Assembly: GCA_031265355.1 (NCBI GenBank)
Contig: JAISCT010000019.1
Location: 1 to 64,000 of the forward strand
Direction of reading: 5' to 3'
DNA from: Oscillospiraceae bacterium
GTDB taxonomy: Bacteria; Bacillota; Clostridia; Oscillospirales; UBA929
Length of the DNA: 64,000 nucleotides
In this document: in pieces, positions 16,526-26,900 of the stretch
Numbering within the stretch: position 1 is the first letter of the stretch
How the letters are laid out: the number at the start of each line of letters is the position of its first letter
The notes under the pieces: generated by a model
Databases searched by the model: none
The model's input: the letters and a program-made list of their open reading frames with translations, nothing else
What the model was told of the DNA's origin: nothing
Position numbers and translations under genes: made by a program

Positions 16526-16580
16526 AGAATATGAACAGTCCCGGGGGACCGATAGCACCCCCATGGAAAGGAATCGCGCC

Positions 16581-17702
16581 ATGATAGAATTTGAGGAATA
16601 CAAAGGCCGTTTGCTGGCCCGGGAGAGCGACCTCAGGGGCCTGGAGTCGGCGCTAGATCTCGGGGCGGCCCGGGCGGAGATCGACCGGCTGGAAGCGGAG
16701 ACGGGCCAGGACGGTTTCTGGAACGACCTGGAGAATTCGCAGAAGGTGCTGCAGCGCCTCAAGCAATTGCGGGACAAGTGCGCCGGATACGACCGCCTGA
16801 AGAATTGCTGGGACGACGTCAGCACGCTCTGCGAGATGGCGCTGGAGGCGGGCGACGAGAGCCTCCTGCCGGAGGTGCGCGAAGGATTTACTGCGTTTGA
16901 GCGGGACCTCGACGCCGCTCGTCTCGCCACACTGCTCTCCGGGCTCTACGACAAATCAAACGCCATCATCTCCTTCCACGCGGGTGCGGGCGGCACGGAG
17001 GCGCAGGACTGGGCAGAGATGCTCTTTCGCATGTACAACCGCTGGGGCGAACGGCACGGTTTTGCCGTGAGCACGCTCGACTACCTCGACGGAGACGAGG
17101 CCGGTCTCAAGAGCGCCGTCATTTTGATCGAGGGAGAAAACGCCTTTGGCTACCTGAAGGGCGAGATGGGCGTGCACAGGCTCGTGCGCATCTCTCCGTT
17201 TGACGCCTCGGGCCGGCGGCACACATCCTTTGCCGCCGTGGAGGTGATGCCCGAGGTGCCGGACGACGTGACCATCGACATCCGTGAGGAGGACTTGCGC
17301 GTGGACACCTACCGCTCGGGCGGCGCCGGCGGGCAGCACGTCAACAAGACCGAGAGCGCCATCCGCATCACCCATATCCCCACCGGTATCGTGGTGGCCT
17401 GCCAAAACGAGCGCAGTCAGATGCAAAACCGGGCCGTCGCGATGCGCATGCTCCGCTCCAAACTGCTTGAGATCAAAGAGCGGGAGCACCTAGAGCGCAT
17501 CGAAGACATCAAGGGCGACCAAAAGGCCATCGAGTGGGGCAGCCAGATCCGCTCTTACGTGTTCATGCCGTATACGCTGGTCAAGGACCATCGCACCGGC
17601 TGCGAGTCCGGCAACATCCAAGCCGTCATGGACGGAGAGATCGACCTCTTCATCAACGCCTATCTGAAGGCGCTCGCCACCGGCGACTGGGCGAAGTCAT
17701 AG
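16581..17702 (+). CDS. prfB: Peptide chain release factor 2
   Basis: A 373-residue class I release factor. The UGA/UAA-reading tripeptide is S205-P206-F207, and the peptidyl-tRNA hydrolysis motif is G250-G251-Q252 in SGGAGGQHVNKT. Both residue positions equal those in E. coli RF2, which supports the start at 16581 (AAGGA 8-9 bases upstream). The family's usual programmed +1 frameshift at an early in-frame UGA (CUUUGA near codon 25) is absent: the frame is open from MIEFEEYKGRLL onward. The gene would therefore not be autoregulated in the classic way. It is a single gene with its own promoter, followed by a GC-rich hairpin near 17731-17756. Confidence 0.95.
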   Translation: MIEFEEYKGRLLARESDLRGLESALDLGAARAEIDRLEAETGQDGFWNDLENSQKVLQRLKQLRDKCAGYDRLKNCWDDVSTLCEMALEAGDESLLPEVREGFTAFERDLDAARLATLLSGLYDKSNAIISFHAGAGGTEAQDWAEMLFRMYNRWGERHGFAVSTLDYLDGDEAGLKSAVILIEGENAFGYLKGEMGVHRLVRISPFDASGRRHTSFAAVEVMPEVPDDVTIDIREEDLRVDTYRSGGAGGQHVNKTESAIRITHIPTGIVVACQNERSQMQNRAVAMRMLRSKLLEIKEREHLERIEDIKGDQKAIEWGSQIRSYVFMPYTLVKDHRTGCESGNIQAVMDGEIDLFINAYLKALATGDWAKS

Positions 17703-17730
17703 CGCACAGCTGCGCCCTCGTATGCCGCCG

Positions 17731-17756
17731 GACCGGCGCCGCGCGCCGGGCCGGTC
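17731..17756 (+). terminator. Probable terminator after prfB
   Basis: A GC-rich inverted repeat GACCGG...CCGGTC with GC-rich inner pairing is followed by CTGTCTTG and a second ACCGGTCTGTTTT. The fit to a classic terminator is moderate. Confidence 0.4.
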
Positions 17757-17847
17757 TGTCTTGACCGGTCTGTTTTGATGTGAGCTTATATGGAAATTTT
17801 TGTAAATTCCCGTACGTCGGCGACGGGCGGGACATCGGGAGGCTCGT

Positions 17848-18672
17848 ATGCTGGCGTGTCATCTGCACGGCACTCTCAAATATTATACGGCGTCGCACTT
17901 CGACGGCGTGCGCCACGCCTTCTCCACCCGGCAGGGCGGTGTGAGCCTGCCCCCGTTTGACACACTGAACCTGGGCCGCGCGGGGGAGGACTCCCGTGAA
18001 AACATCCTCCAAAACTTCGAGCGCCTGTGCGGCGCGATCAAAGTCGACATGCGCCGCCTGGTGTTCGCCCGGCAGGTGCACGGCGACACGGTCCGCCGCG
18101 TGACGGCCGAGAATGCCGGCGAGGGACTGTATCGGCCGGCGGCGGCGGACTGCGACGCATTGGTGACAAACGACCCGGACGTGTGCCTCACCGTATTTTC
18201 GGCCGACTGCGTACCGGTCCTCCTTTACGACCCGGAGAAACAGGCCGTCGGCGCCGTCCACGCCGGCTGGCGCGGCACGGCGCTCGGCATCGTCCGCAAG
18301 ACTGTGGAGGCCCTGGGGGACCGCTATGGCTGCCGGACGGCCCATCTGCGGGCGGCCGTCGGCCCGTGCATCGGCCCCTGCTGCTTCGAGACCCGCGCCG
18401 ACGTGGCCAAGGCACTGGCGGGCGTACTGGGGGCGTCCGTAGCCCCCTACATCCGTTACGACGGCGGCGATCGTTTTCACATTGATCTCAGGGAGATCAA
18501 CATCTTCTGGCTGACGCAAGCCGGCGTGCCGCGGGCACAGATTGAGCTCTCGGAGGCCTGTACCCGCTGCCGTATAGAGGACTTTTTCTCTCACCGCCGC
18601 GACGGCGCGCGGCGCGGCAGCATGGCGGCGTTCATCCAGCTGAATCCGCCGTTTGAAGGGAGTCCGCGATGA
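17848..18672 (+). CDS. pgeF: Peptidoglycan editing factor / multicopper-oxidase-like purine nucleoside phosphorylase (YfiH family)
   Basis: A 274-residue YfiH/LACC1-family protein. The zinc-site residues are visible: His in FARQVHGDTV, Cys in FSADCVPVLL and His in VHAGWRGT. The family end RRDGARRGSMAAFI is also present. Members catalyse purine nucleoside phosphorolysis and adenosine deamination; in E. coli PgeF keeps L-Ser out of peptidoglycan stems. ATG at 17848 follows GGGAGG. The stop overlaps the start of the solute-binding lipoprotein gene (ATGA), so these form one operon. Confidence 0.9.
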   Translation: MLACHLHGTLKYYTASHFDGVRHAFSTRQGGVSLPPFDTLNLGRAGEDSRENILQNFERLCGAIKVDMRRLVFARQVHGDTVRRVTAENAGEGLYRPAAADCDALVTNDPDVCLTVFSADCVPVLLYDPEKQAVGAVHAGWRGTALGIVRKTVEALGDRYGCRTAHLRAAVGPCIGPCCFETRADVAKALAGVLGASVAPYIRYDGGDRFHIDLREINIFWLTQAGVPRAQIELSEACTRCRIEDFFSHRRDGARRGSMAAFIQLNPPFEGSPR

Positions 18673-20264
18673 AGAAATACCGTTTGTTCTTGGGGGCGTT
18701 GCTGCCGGCGCTGCTGTTGTCGCTGTCAAGCTGTCAGGGGCTGAGTGACTGGCTGCTGGACCCCGATACCGCGTCTCCGACCGTGAGTCCGACGCCCCTC
18801 CAGCCGCCGCAGCCGCCCTCGGGTCCGCCTCGCAACGACCTCTTCGGCATCCCGTGGCTGCCGGAGGACACAGTGCGGCCGTTCACCGACCGCAACCGCT
18901 TCAACGCGCGGTGGCACCGCCTGGTCTACGAGGGGCTGTTTGCACTGGACGCCGCTTTCGAGCCGACGCCGGTGCTGTGCGCCTCCTATGAGACCCAGGA
19001 CAATCGCGTCTATCTGTTCCGCCTGCGGGACGACGTCCGGTTCCACGACGGCACGGCACTGACCGCTTCGGACGCGGCGGTTTCTCTCACGGCGGCCTGT
19101 GGTCAGGATTCCACTTACGCCGCGGCGCTGTCCGGGGTGGTTTCGGTGCGGGCGGTGGAGCCCATGACGGTGGAGGTGACACTGGCGGCGCCAAACCCCC
19201 GTCTGCCCGCGCTGCTCACCGTGCCGATCCTCCCGCAAAACGCGAAGGACTTTGCGGTGCCGCCCGGTACGGGCCCCTATGTACCGCAAATCGACGACGA
19301 CCATCCACACCTGCTGGCGGCCGCCGACTGGTGGCGGCGAGAGACGCGGTCCATCTCCCGCATTGAGCTGATCCCCATCGAGACCTCCGACCAGCTCATC
19401 TACGCCTTTGGGACCCGCGCGGTCAGTCTGGTGGAGCAGAACCCCACCGACACCACCGCGATCCATTACGGCGGGGACTACGAGACCTGGGAATTTGACA
19501 CGCCCATCCTCCAGTACTTGGGCTTCAACACCAAGCACGCGCTGCTGCGGGACCCGGCGCTCCGGTACGCGCTGTCGTTGGCCGTCGACCGAGAGACAAT
19601 CTGCCGGGAGTTCTACAGCGGCCGCTGGGCCGCGCCCGCCGTGCTGCCGCTGCCGCCGGCAAGCCCCCTGTACAACGAGACGCTGGCCGGCCAAAACGGC
19701 TGCGATCTCGAACGCCTGTCGGCGTTGTTTGCGGACCTCTCTCTTGAGGACCGCGACGAAGACGGCGTGCTGGAGTATCCCATCTCCCGTTACCGCCGCC
19801 AGCCTCTCGTCTTCACGCTGATCGTCAGCGCCGAAAACGCGGAGCGCACCGCCGCCGCCCGGCACATCGCGCAGACGCTGGGCGACATGGGCGTCGCGGT
19901 GGAGGTCTCCGCGCTCCCGTTCAACGCCTTCCTGACCGCGATGAAAGAAGGTGCGTTCGACCTCTACTACGCCGAGACGACGCTGACCCCCGATTTCAAT
20001 CCCCTGGTGTTCGGCGCCGACGGCGCGCTGGGCTACGGTTTCTACCGCGACGCGGAGACCATCGCGCTCTGGGAGGCTGTCTGCGCGGCGGCGCCCGGCG
20101 AGGCCGCCGCCGCGCAGACAGCCTTCTGGCGGCGCTGGCTTGCGGAGGCGCCCATCGTGCCCGTGCTATGCAAACGGCAGGCACTGCTCACCCAGCGCGG
20201 CCTTGTGACAAACCCGGCGCCGCTGTTTGACAACCTGTTTTACAACCTGTCCGCGTGGCAATGA
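18669..20264 (+). CDS. Family 5 extracellular solute-binding lipoprotein
   Basis: A 531-residue lipoprotein with signal peptide and lipobox LSSC (Cys near 22), then a Pro/Ser/Thr linker (about 32-55). The rest is the SBP_bac_5 fold used for peptides, nickel or other ligands: RLVYEGLFALD, YLFRLRDDVRFHDGTALTASDAAVSL, GTGPYVPQ, and QYLGFNTKHALLRDPALRYALSLAVDRE. No permease or ATPase of an Opp/Dpp transporter is adjacent. It is either a stand-alone receptor or works with a transporter elsewhere. It sits between pgeF (ATGA overlap) and a transglutaminase membrane protein, a context that hints at cell-wall peptides as ligand, though this is inference. Confidence 0.85.
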   Translation: MKKYRLFLGALLPALLLSLSSCQGLSDWLLDPDTASPTVSPTPLQPPQPPSGPPRNDLFGIPWLPEDTVRPFTDRNRFNARWHRLVYEGLFALDAAFEPTPVLCASYETQDNRVYLFRLRDDVRFHDGTALTASDAAVSLTAACGQDSTYAAALSGVVSVRAVEPMTVEVTLAAPNPRLPALLTVPILPQNAKDFAVPPGTGPYVPQIDDDHPHLLAAADWWRRETRSISRIELIPIETSDQLIYAFGTRAVSLVEQNPTDTTAIHYGGDYETWEFDTPILQYLGFNTKHALLRDPALRYALSLAVDRETICREFYSGRWAAPAVLPLPPASPLYNETLAGQNGCDLERLSALFADLSLEDRDEDGVLEYPISRYRRQPLVFTLIVSAENAERTAAARHIAQTLGDMGVAVEVSALPFNAFLTAMKEGAFDLYYAETTLTPDFNPLVFGADGALGYGFYRDAETIALWEAVCAAAPGEAAAAQTAFWRRWLAEAPIVPVLCKRQALLTQRGLVTNPAPLFDNLFYNLSAWQ

Positions 20265-20302
20265 CCCGCGCGGACAGACCCGAAAGAGGATCGAAGGAGC
20301 TT

Positions 20303-22873
20303 ATGAAGAAGATCTCGTGGCAGCTCGTCGCCTCCGACTGGCTGCTGACGGTGGGGCTGGTTTTCAGTTTGTTTTGCGCGGTCTCTCCCACGCTGGCACA
20401 GCCGCCGAATCCCGTATCCGTGCTGTGTCTTCTCATGGGAAGCGCGCTGTTTTGGGTTCTCATCTTGCGGGTGCCGGCGGCCGGGATCTCATTTTTTGTG
20501 CTCGCCGCCGCGGGCGCGGCCGTCCTTCTCCTCACGGGTCCCGCCAAGGGTCTGACGCACTTCGACGTCCTGTGGGAAAATTTCTCGCCCTTTGTCCAGT
20601 GGGTGTGGGACATCCTCTCCTACCCCACAGCCGGTATCGAGGCGCCCGCGGCATACGCAAACCAGGCGCTGCTGCTGGCCTCTGTGGGGAGCAGCCTGGT
20701 CATGAGCGCACTGGTATGCTGCCGGACGCACCCCGCTGTCCTCCTCGTGCTGGGCGGCGGGGCGCTCACACTTCTGGAACGCTCGGACTGGGACTTCTCC
20801 ACACCCGCGTTTGCGCTGTTTGCGCTGTTTCTGGCGCTGTACATCGTCCTGTTCGCCTACCGGGGGCAGGCCCGGCGCACCGGGCAGCCGCCCAAGACCC
20901 TGCCCCATCTGGCAGCGGCGCTCCCGCTATGCGCGCTGGGGCTGACAGCCGCGTTGCTGTCGCCGGCCGCCGATATGGACTGGGGCGATCGTTTTCTTCG
21001 GTGGGCGGGCGATTTTCTGCCCCAATGGGCCCTGTTTGACGGTGTGGACAGCCGCTTTTCTGAGATGAACATCTTCACTTATAACGGACTGGAGGACGGG
21101 CAGTGGAACGGCGGCGTACTGGGCGGCCCGGCCCAGCGGAGCAGCAATCTGGTGCTCTATATCGCCGCCGACGCGCCGCCCGCGTATCTGAAAGGCCACA
21201 CCTACGCCGCGTACACGGGGCAGCGCTGGGAGAGTCTGGATGCTCCGAACAGTACCCCGCAGCTGTTTTCGTCCGACTACGACTGGCCTTTTCTGCCGTA
21301 TACACTGGAGCCCTACCCGCTGCCTGAGCCGTTCTCTTCGCGCGAGACGCCCTTGATGAGGTACGGCCGATTCTTACGCGGCGCCTTGGAAGGCGGCGGC
21401 GTGCGCTTTTTGTACGGCGCCGCCGCCCTGTTCGAACAGTCCGAGCAGCTGCTCCTCACCGGCGGAGAATCGCTTTCCTGGAATCGGACGCGCGCGCTGT
21501 CTCCGCTGCTGGACGCCTCGTCTGAGCTGTCCTTTCTGCGTCTCAACCCGGACACGGTGCACCGCCGCAGCCAAACAATCATCTACTGGGACATGCGCAC
21601 CCGCACACTGTTTCTGCCGTCGGACGCCATCTCCCTCTCGGCGTTCGAGGCCCCCCGAGACACCCTGCGGCTCACTTTGTCCGGGGATGTGACGATGACG
21701 GCGACGCGGGGCCGAGAGTTTCGGTATACGGTGGACAGCGTCACGCTCAATCTGACGGATGCACAGCGCGCAGCCATCTTACGGCTCAGTTACCCCGGCC
21801 TGCTGGAGGACCTGCGTGAGACGCCTCACTCCGACCGGCCGTCTCGTACCGATCCGGACGGCCGCTTTTTGACGGCCATGCGGGCGGAGCAGGCGGAGGC
21901 GCACGCATATTACCTCTCCCTGCCCCCCGAACTGCCCGACCGGGTGCGGACGCTGGCCGAGGAACTGACAAAAACCGAAGAGACAAGCTACGACAAGGCG
22001 CGGGCGCTGGAGGCTTATCTGCGCGAGACCTTCCCCTATGACTTGAACACGCCGCCCACGCCGCCGTCGCAGGATTTTGTCGACTATTTTTTGTTTGACT
22101 TGCAGCGCGGGTACTGCACCTATTACGCGAGCGCCCTCGCGGTCATGGCGCGCAGCATCGGCCTGCCGGCCCGCTATGTGGAGGGGTTTGCGCCGTCGTC
22201 CGACAAGATAGGGGAATACTACTACGCCACCGGCAAACAGGCGCACGCCTGGGTCGAGATCTTCTTTGAGGGTTTTGGTTGGATCCCCTTCGAGCCCACC
22301 GCCTCTTTCTCGGATTCCTGGGACGACGCCTCCCCGGAGGGGACAGGAGCCACGCCCACGCCGTCCCCCGACACGCCGAGTCCGTCGCCGTCCTCCCCCG
22401 CCGCGCCGGCCCCGACACCGACCGGCGGCGGACCTGACGCCGACCTGCCGTCCGGCGGCGGCCCGTGGTGGTGGCTGGTCCCGCTGGGCGCGCTGCTGCT
22501 CTCTGCCTGGCCGCTGCTGTACGTGCTGCGCCGCCGCGCCCTGTTCCGGCAGGCGCGGCAGGGTCCGGACCGCCGCGTCTCTCTGCGGCTCTTTGAGCAG
22601 ATCGTGGCGCTGGCGCGGCTGACCGGCATCGATCCGCCGGCGTTCGACGAGACAGTCCTTGCGTGGGGCCTGCGGGCGGACCGCGCGGCGCAGCACGAGG
22701 AACCTGTCTTCACCGCCGCCGCGCAGATTGCCGGCCGCCTCCGCTTCGGCCCCGACGGACCGGCGGCGGCGGACCAAGCCGCGCTGCTCGCGCTCCTCCT
22801 CCGTCTGGACGCCCAAACCGCCGCCCGCCGCCCCTGGCGGCGCCTCCTCCGACCGCTGATCCTGCGCCGCTGA
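20303..22873 (+). CDS. Transglutaminase-like (TgpA/DUF3488 type) membrane protein
   Basis: An 856-residue protein. The N-terminal half has about six transmembrane helices (residues roughly 10-215). A periplasm-side transglutaminase core follows near 540-665, with catalytic Cys near 604 in GYCTYYASAL, His near 647 in KQAHAWVEIF and an acidic partner in PFEPTA. Next come a Pro/Ser/Thr-rich linker, a last transmembrane helix near 722-745 (WWWLVPLGALLLSAWPL) and a cytoplasmic tail. This matches TgpA-type proteins, often encoded near MoxR/DUF58 genes, though those are absent here. The start at 20303 has GAAGGAG upstream and follows the lipoprotein stop by 38 bases. The substrate is unknown. Confidence 0.85.
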   Translation: MKKISWQLVASDWLLTVGLVFSLFCAVSPTLAQPPNPVSVLCLLMGSALFWVLILRVPAAGISFFVLAAAGAAVLLLTGPAKGLTHFDVLWENFSPFVQWVWDILSYPTAGIEAPAAYANQALLLASVGSSLVMSALVCCRTHPAVLLVLGGGALTLLERSDWDFSTPAFALFALFLALYIVLFAYRGQARRTGQPPKTLPHLAAALPLCALGLTAALLSPAADMDWGDRFLRWAGDFLPQWALFDGVDSRFSEMNIFTYNGLEDGQWNGGVLGGPAQRSSNLVLYIAADAPPAYLKGHTYAAYTGQRWESLDAPNSTPQLFSSDYDWPFLPYTLEPYPLPEPFSSRETPLMRYGRFLRGALEGGGVRFLYGAAALFEQSEQLLLTGGESLSWNRTRALSPLLDASSELSFLRLNPDTVHRRSQTIIYWDMRTRTLFLPSDAISLSAFEAPRDTLRLTLSGDVTMTATRGREFRYTVDSVTLNLTDAQRAAILRLSYPGLLEDLRETPHSDRPSRTDPDGRFLTAMRAEQAEAHAYYLSLPPELPDRVRTLAEELTKTEETSYDKARALEAYLRETFPYDLNTPPTPPSQDFVDYFLFDLQRGYCTYYASALAVMARSIGLPARYVEGFAPSSDKIGEYYYATGKQAHAWVEIFFEGFGWIPFEPTASFSDSWDDASPEGTGATPTPSPDTPSPSPSSPAAPAPTPTGGGPDADLPSGGGPWWWLVPLGALLLSAWPLLYVLRRRALFRQARQGPDRRVSLRLFEQIVALARLTGIDPPAFDETVLAWGLRADRAAQHEEPVFTAAAQIAGRLRFGPDGPAAADQAALLALLLRLDAQTAARRPWRRLLRPLILRR

Positions 22874-23122
22874 CGGGGTCAGCGTTGACAGCGGCACGAC
22901 GCTTACGCCATCCGCTAAATTGTAACGATTCTATCCCTTTTTTACTTTTTCTGCCCCGGTCTCTTCCTTGTACAAAGGCAGGTTGTCCTCGTCGAACCGG
23001 TCGAATCCCTTCATACGCCGGGTGGTAACGAACGCCCCTGCCGCCCATGGCGTTGTATTTCCGGATACTGTAGGAGCCAAGCCTCATATCCGCGCAATAT
23101 TGGACGGTTTTTCGTGCCGATA
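22874..23122. other. Intergenic stretch, possible small gene remnant
   Basis: No intact gene was recognised. On the minus strand, 23014-22931 encodes a 27-residue acidic peptide (MKGFDRFDEDNLPLYKEE...). Its frame stays open upstream for about 23 further codons and looks coding-like, so it may be the end of a decayed gene. The rest is featureless. Confidence 0.3.
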
Positions 23123-23151
23123 TTGCTTTCTGTGCCCGATAGTGCTATCAT
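23123..23151 (+). promoter_or_regulatory. Promoter of the AbrB-RelE operon with small inverted repeat
   Basis: TTGCTT (23123-23128), 17 bases, TATCAT (23146-23151). GATAG-TG-CTATC (23138-23149) overlaps the -10, a plausible operator for autoregulation by the AbrB-type antitoxin. Confidence 0.5.
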
Positions 23152-23245
23152 ATATGCTATATAGGATGTTCTCGATTTTTTCCTACATTCGGCATATACT
23201 ATGAAGTGGGAAAGTTGGAATATCGGAAAACAAGGAGATGCGCTT

Positions 23246-23506
23246 ATGCTGGCGGAACTGCGCGCGAAGTCGCAGATTACCATCCCAAAAGAAATCGTTG
23301 ACAAGCTCGGAATCGCTGAGGGCGATAAGCTGGAGGTGACCGAGAAGGACGGCGCGATTTATCTAATGCCCGTTGTTGTGTACCCCAAAAAGTACCTTGA
23401 CGAGCTCCGCGGAGAAATCCAGAACACGAAAGCAAAGATCGCAGCGGGGGAACGCCCCGCGTTTGACAGTGTGGAAGCCCTGTTTACTAAACTGGAGGGC
23501 AATTGA
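23246..23506 (+). CDS. AbrB/SpoVT-fold antitoxin
   Basis: An 86-residue protein with the AbrB swapped-hairpin DNA-binding domain at residues 3-48 (LRAKSQITIPKEIVDKLGIAEGDKLEV) and a C-terminal arm (about 50-86) likely to contact the toxin. The ATG at 23246 follows AAGGAG. It overlaps the RelE-type gene by one base (TGATG), the classic antitoxin-first arrangement. It should bind its own promoter and the toxin. Confidence 0.85.
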   Translation: MLAELRAKSQITIPKEIVDKLGIAEGDKLEVTEKDGAIYLMPVVVYPKKYLDELRGEIQNTKAKIAAGERPAFDSVEALFTKLEGN

Positions 23507-23772
23507 TGTCCTGCCAGTTCACATTTACCGACCGATTTCAGAAACATTTCAAGACCCTGACCGAACAGGAAAAGCGGCAGCTTCGGCGAAAGCTGGCGTT
23601 GCTTGCCGAGAACCCGTTGCACCCGTCGCTTCGCACAAAGCGAATACAGGGGACGGCGGATCTGTTTGAGTGCAGCGTCAACATGGATATCCGCATCATC
23701 TGGTACTACGAGGGCAGCCGGATGATCATACTGGTTGACGTCGGCCACCATGATATCCTGAAACAGTTTTAG
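23506..23772 (+). CDS. RelE/YafQ-type toxin (probable mRNA interferase)
   Basis: An 88-residue RelE/ParE-superfamily protein. Family landmarks are FTDRFQKHFKTL near the start, LRTKRIQGTADLFECSV in the middle, and the C-terminal strands DIRIIWYYEGSRMIILVDVGHHDIL. YafQ/RelE toxins cleave mRNA in the ribosome; basic and histidine residues suitable for catalysis are present near the C-terminus (H82-type position in GHHD). It is paired with the AbrB-type antitoxin rather than RelB/DinJ. A strong terminator follows. The ParE-type gyrase-inhibitor alternative cannot be excluded by eye. Confidence 0.82.
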   Translation: MSCQFTFTDRFQKHFKTLTEQEKRQLRRKLALLAENPLHPSLRTKRIQGTADLFECSVNMDIRIIWYYEGSRMIILVDVGHHDILKQF

Positions 23773-23778
23773 CAGGGC

Positions 23779-23807
23779 AATGGGGAGGGCGGTTTGCCCT
23801 CCCCATT
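23779..23807 (+). terminator. Terminator of the toxin-antitoxin operon
   Basis: A perfect 12-bp stem AATGGGGAGGGC / GCCCTCCCCATT with a 5-base loop, then TGTGTTATACTT, seven bases after the toxin stop. Confidence 0.75.
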
Positions 23808-23914
23808 GTGTTATACTTGCGAGCTCTGATGTTTGTCAATTTTTACTTTTTCTTCCTCTTCTTTATCGCCTAGGTGTTCCCGGAGGAGAATGATATACAT
23901 GGCGAGAAACGCGT

Positions 23915-26900
23915 TTACAAAAGGAACTGACAGTTCTCGGCCAGCGGGGTATAGGCGGGGTCGGGGCCAAAATAGAACAGTTTGGCCGTGTAGCGTACGT
24001 CGGGGAGAAGCGAATCGAAATGATACGGCAGTGTCCGCTCTTGACCGGGCTGCAAGACGGTTTCCTGCTTTTCGATTCCGAGCAGACGTCCGTTCTCATC
24101 ATATAAGGCAAAAATCCCGTACATCGGCTGGGCACTGTCCCTGTTGTTGACGGCTGCGGAAGAAATCTTGATTGTATTGTCGCCAAGTTCGGTAACGGTT
24201 TGGAACGATTGGAACGGCTCCGGCGTGATCGGCGTCAGTTCCCTGCGCTCATAAACATCGATCTCGGCGGCGCAAGCCCATCCGCCGTGCCCTCGTTCCG
24301 CCGTCAGACGCAAGGCGTCAACACGAGTGGCAGAAAAAATCACAGCATTGCTCCCGCCGCTTGTATCGGCCCACTGACCGGCCGCCAACGTCAACCAATC
24401 GCCGGCCGGCGTCAATCCTTCCAGCTTGTACTGCGTGATGTTCCCATTGAGCTGATCCCCGCCGCCGCTGCGCCTGAAATACACGAGCTTATCCGCATTG
24501 ATCGTGCGGTCGAAGGCGAGCGTGATACTCTGCGGCAACAGTGGGTTCGGCGGGTTTTTATAGTCAATATGCCACCATGTATTCAACCTGCCGTCGATCG
24601 CCCACGAGGCGCCTCCGTTGCCGGCGGCGGCGTCAGCCGTATACGCCATTGTATCCATCTCGCTTGTCGCCGTCGCGGTCATCTCATCATGCGAGACCAG
24701 ATCGTCCGTGTAGGTCATCTCGTAGACGTTGATCTCCCTGGCGGCCACATAATACCGGCCCGTGCTGCCAGTACACGCGAGAGCGGTCAAACGGACGGCG
24801 GTGACCGCGACCGGGTCAAACGCCGCGGCATTGAGCAGATCGCTCGCGCCGTCCCATGTCCCGGCGTCCAGCTGCCGCCATTCGCCGTCCGGCAGGCGTC
24901 CCTCCAGAACGTACTGCGTGATGTTTCCGTAAATGGTCCCGGACCCGGCGCGGTTGCGGTATTCCAGCCTGCAAACGTTTCTGGCCGCCCCGTTGAATGT
25001 GAGCGTGATGCTCTGCGGCAGCTGCGGGTCCGCCGCGGGGGCGGTGTATTTTACGTTCCACCACGTGTTCAGGTTGCCGTCGATCGCCCAGGATGCCGGG
25101 CCATTGCCGGCCCTGGCGTCTGCGGATCCGTCGTCGGCCATCTGACTGGTGGCTGCGGCCGTCATATCGGCGTGCGGGACCAGGCTGATTTCAGAGGTCC
25201 GACGCAGATTTAAGTCCAGCGTCACATCCTTTTCAATGATGAACCTGATCTCTCGGTGGCTGCTCGACACAAAACCGCTCCAGCCCCAAAAATCCGGTTC
25301 ACTCGTGGAGACGGCGACAATCGTTCCGGCTGGGAATGTCGTCGTGCTTGGCAGCACAAGCGTACGGCCGTTGACGACGGCCTTCAGCCCTTTGTCGCCG
25401 GTGATGGTGAGCCGGTCACGCGCTTTCATCTCACCCGTGTCGTACACGGTCAGTTCGGCCAGTTGCACGCGATATTGCGGGTCGGCGGCGGCATAATCGC
25501 CTTTTCGGGTCACGGTGAGCAAGATATACCGCGCGGTCTGGGGTCCCACATCATAAACCGCCACGCCAAACGTCGGCGGAGCGGCGCCGGTCACTGTTTT
25601 TATGACGGTGAAGTCGTTTTCGCCCTCGGCCTTCACAGAGATCGTAAAATCTTTCGGGAAGTTGGCATAGTCGCCGTCGACCGCGTAATAACCGTCGTCG
25701 CGCGGGAACAGTTTGACAATGTTGAAATCTTTGTTCTCACCCAAGTCCACCTGTATCGTCACAGGGCTTACGGAGACGTCCGGCGACGCAGTCCCCGTGC
25801 TTGTGTAGCCGACGCTGTTGGCGGCGTTCGGGTGTATGATGTAACCGTCGGTCAGATTTTTAAGCGCCCAGTTGGCGTTGTCTGCGCCCAGACTGTTTGA
25901 GGTGACGCTCCGGCCCAGCGCGAGATTCTCGAATGACGACGGGCCGTAGTGGGCCGTCAGGGTGGCGTCGTCTTCCAATGTGATGCCCAGGCGCCTGTCG
26001 ATGCCCGAAGCCGCGCCGGACCAACCCACAAAAACGTTCTCCGGGGCAGGGTCGTCCGCGGGGATGAGCGCAATGTCCATCGCGGTGCCCGCAATGGCGC
26101 TGACGACGAAGGGCAGTTTTCGCGGCGCGCTTCCATTGACGGAAACGCGGTCGTGCGTGAGATTGTCCGATTGGATGCGCAGCGTCTTTGCGGATGCGCT
26201 GTAGATCTCAATCTCGCCGATCTCCGCCACATAGCCCTCCGCGCCGTCCGGTGCGAGTTCTGTCGCCCTCACACGGACATAGCGGGCCGTTTGCTGCGGC
26301 TTGACGTCCGTCTCAAACGGGTTTGCATAGCTGTTGACGTCGGCCTCGGTGATCGCATTGATCGTCTTCCAGACATCACCGTCGGCGGACATTTCGACGG
26401 CATATGTGCGCGGGGCTTTCGCGCCGCTGCCCAGCGGATAGACCGTGACGACGTCTATCGGCGTCGGGACACCGAAGTCAACCGTAACAGATTGTTCCGC
26501 GGTCTTAGACGTTTGTCTCTCCGACGTCCAGCCGCTTGCTTTCGATCCGTCGGTCACAGGCGACGCGTCGCCGCTGGTGGCCGCAGCGGGGAGACCCACA
26601 GCCGCGTTCAGACGGCTGGCGATCACTTGGGCGCTGTTTTTGCCGTTGGTAAACGCTTTGTACAAGGGTTCGAGCGTCCGCTGCGCAAACGGCAGGTCGG
26701 CCTCCCCGGCCGTGTTGAACCAGCCAAGCTCGGCAAAACCTCTCGCATAGACCAAGCCGGCCACATGCCCCGCCGATTCACGCGTCGAACGGAATGTGAT
26801 CGGTTGGTTGAACGAAAAATCGACTGTTGTATCCGTCTGCGGGTTGAGGTCTACGGTGAGGAAACTGCCGTCCGTCGCAGGGTTTTGTACCGGAACGCCG

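Noticed and set aside
16501..16580. Earlier in-frame starts of prfB that could hide a frameshift site
   Set aside because: This stretch contains the promoter -10 box, and residue numbering of SPF and GGQ fits exactly with the start at 16581.
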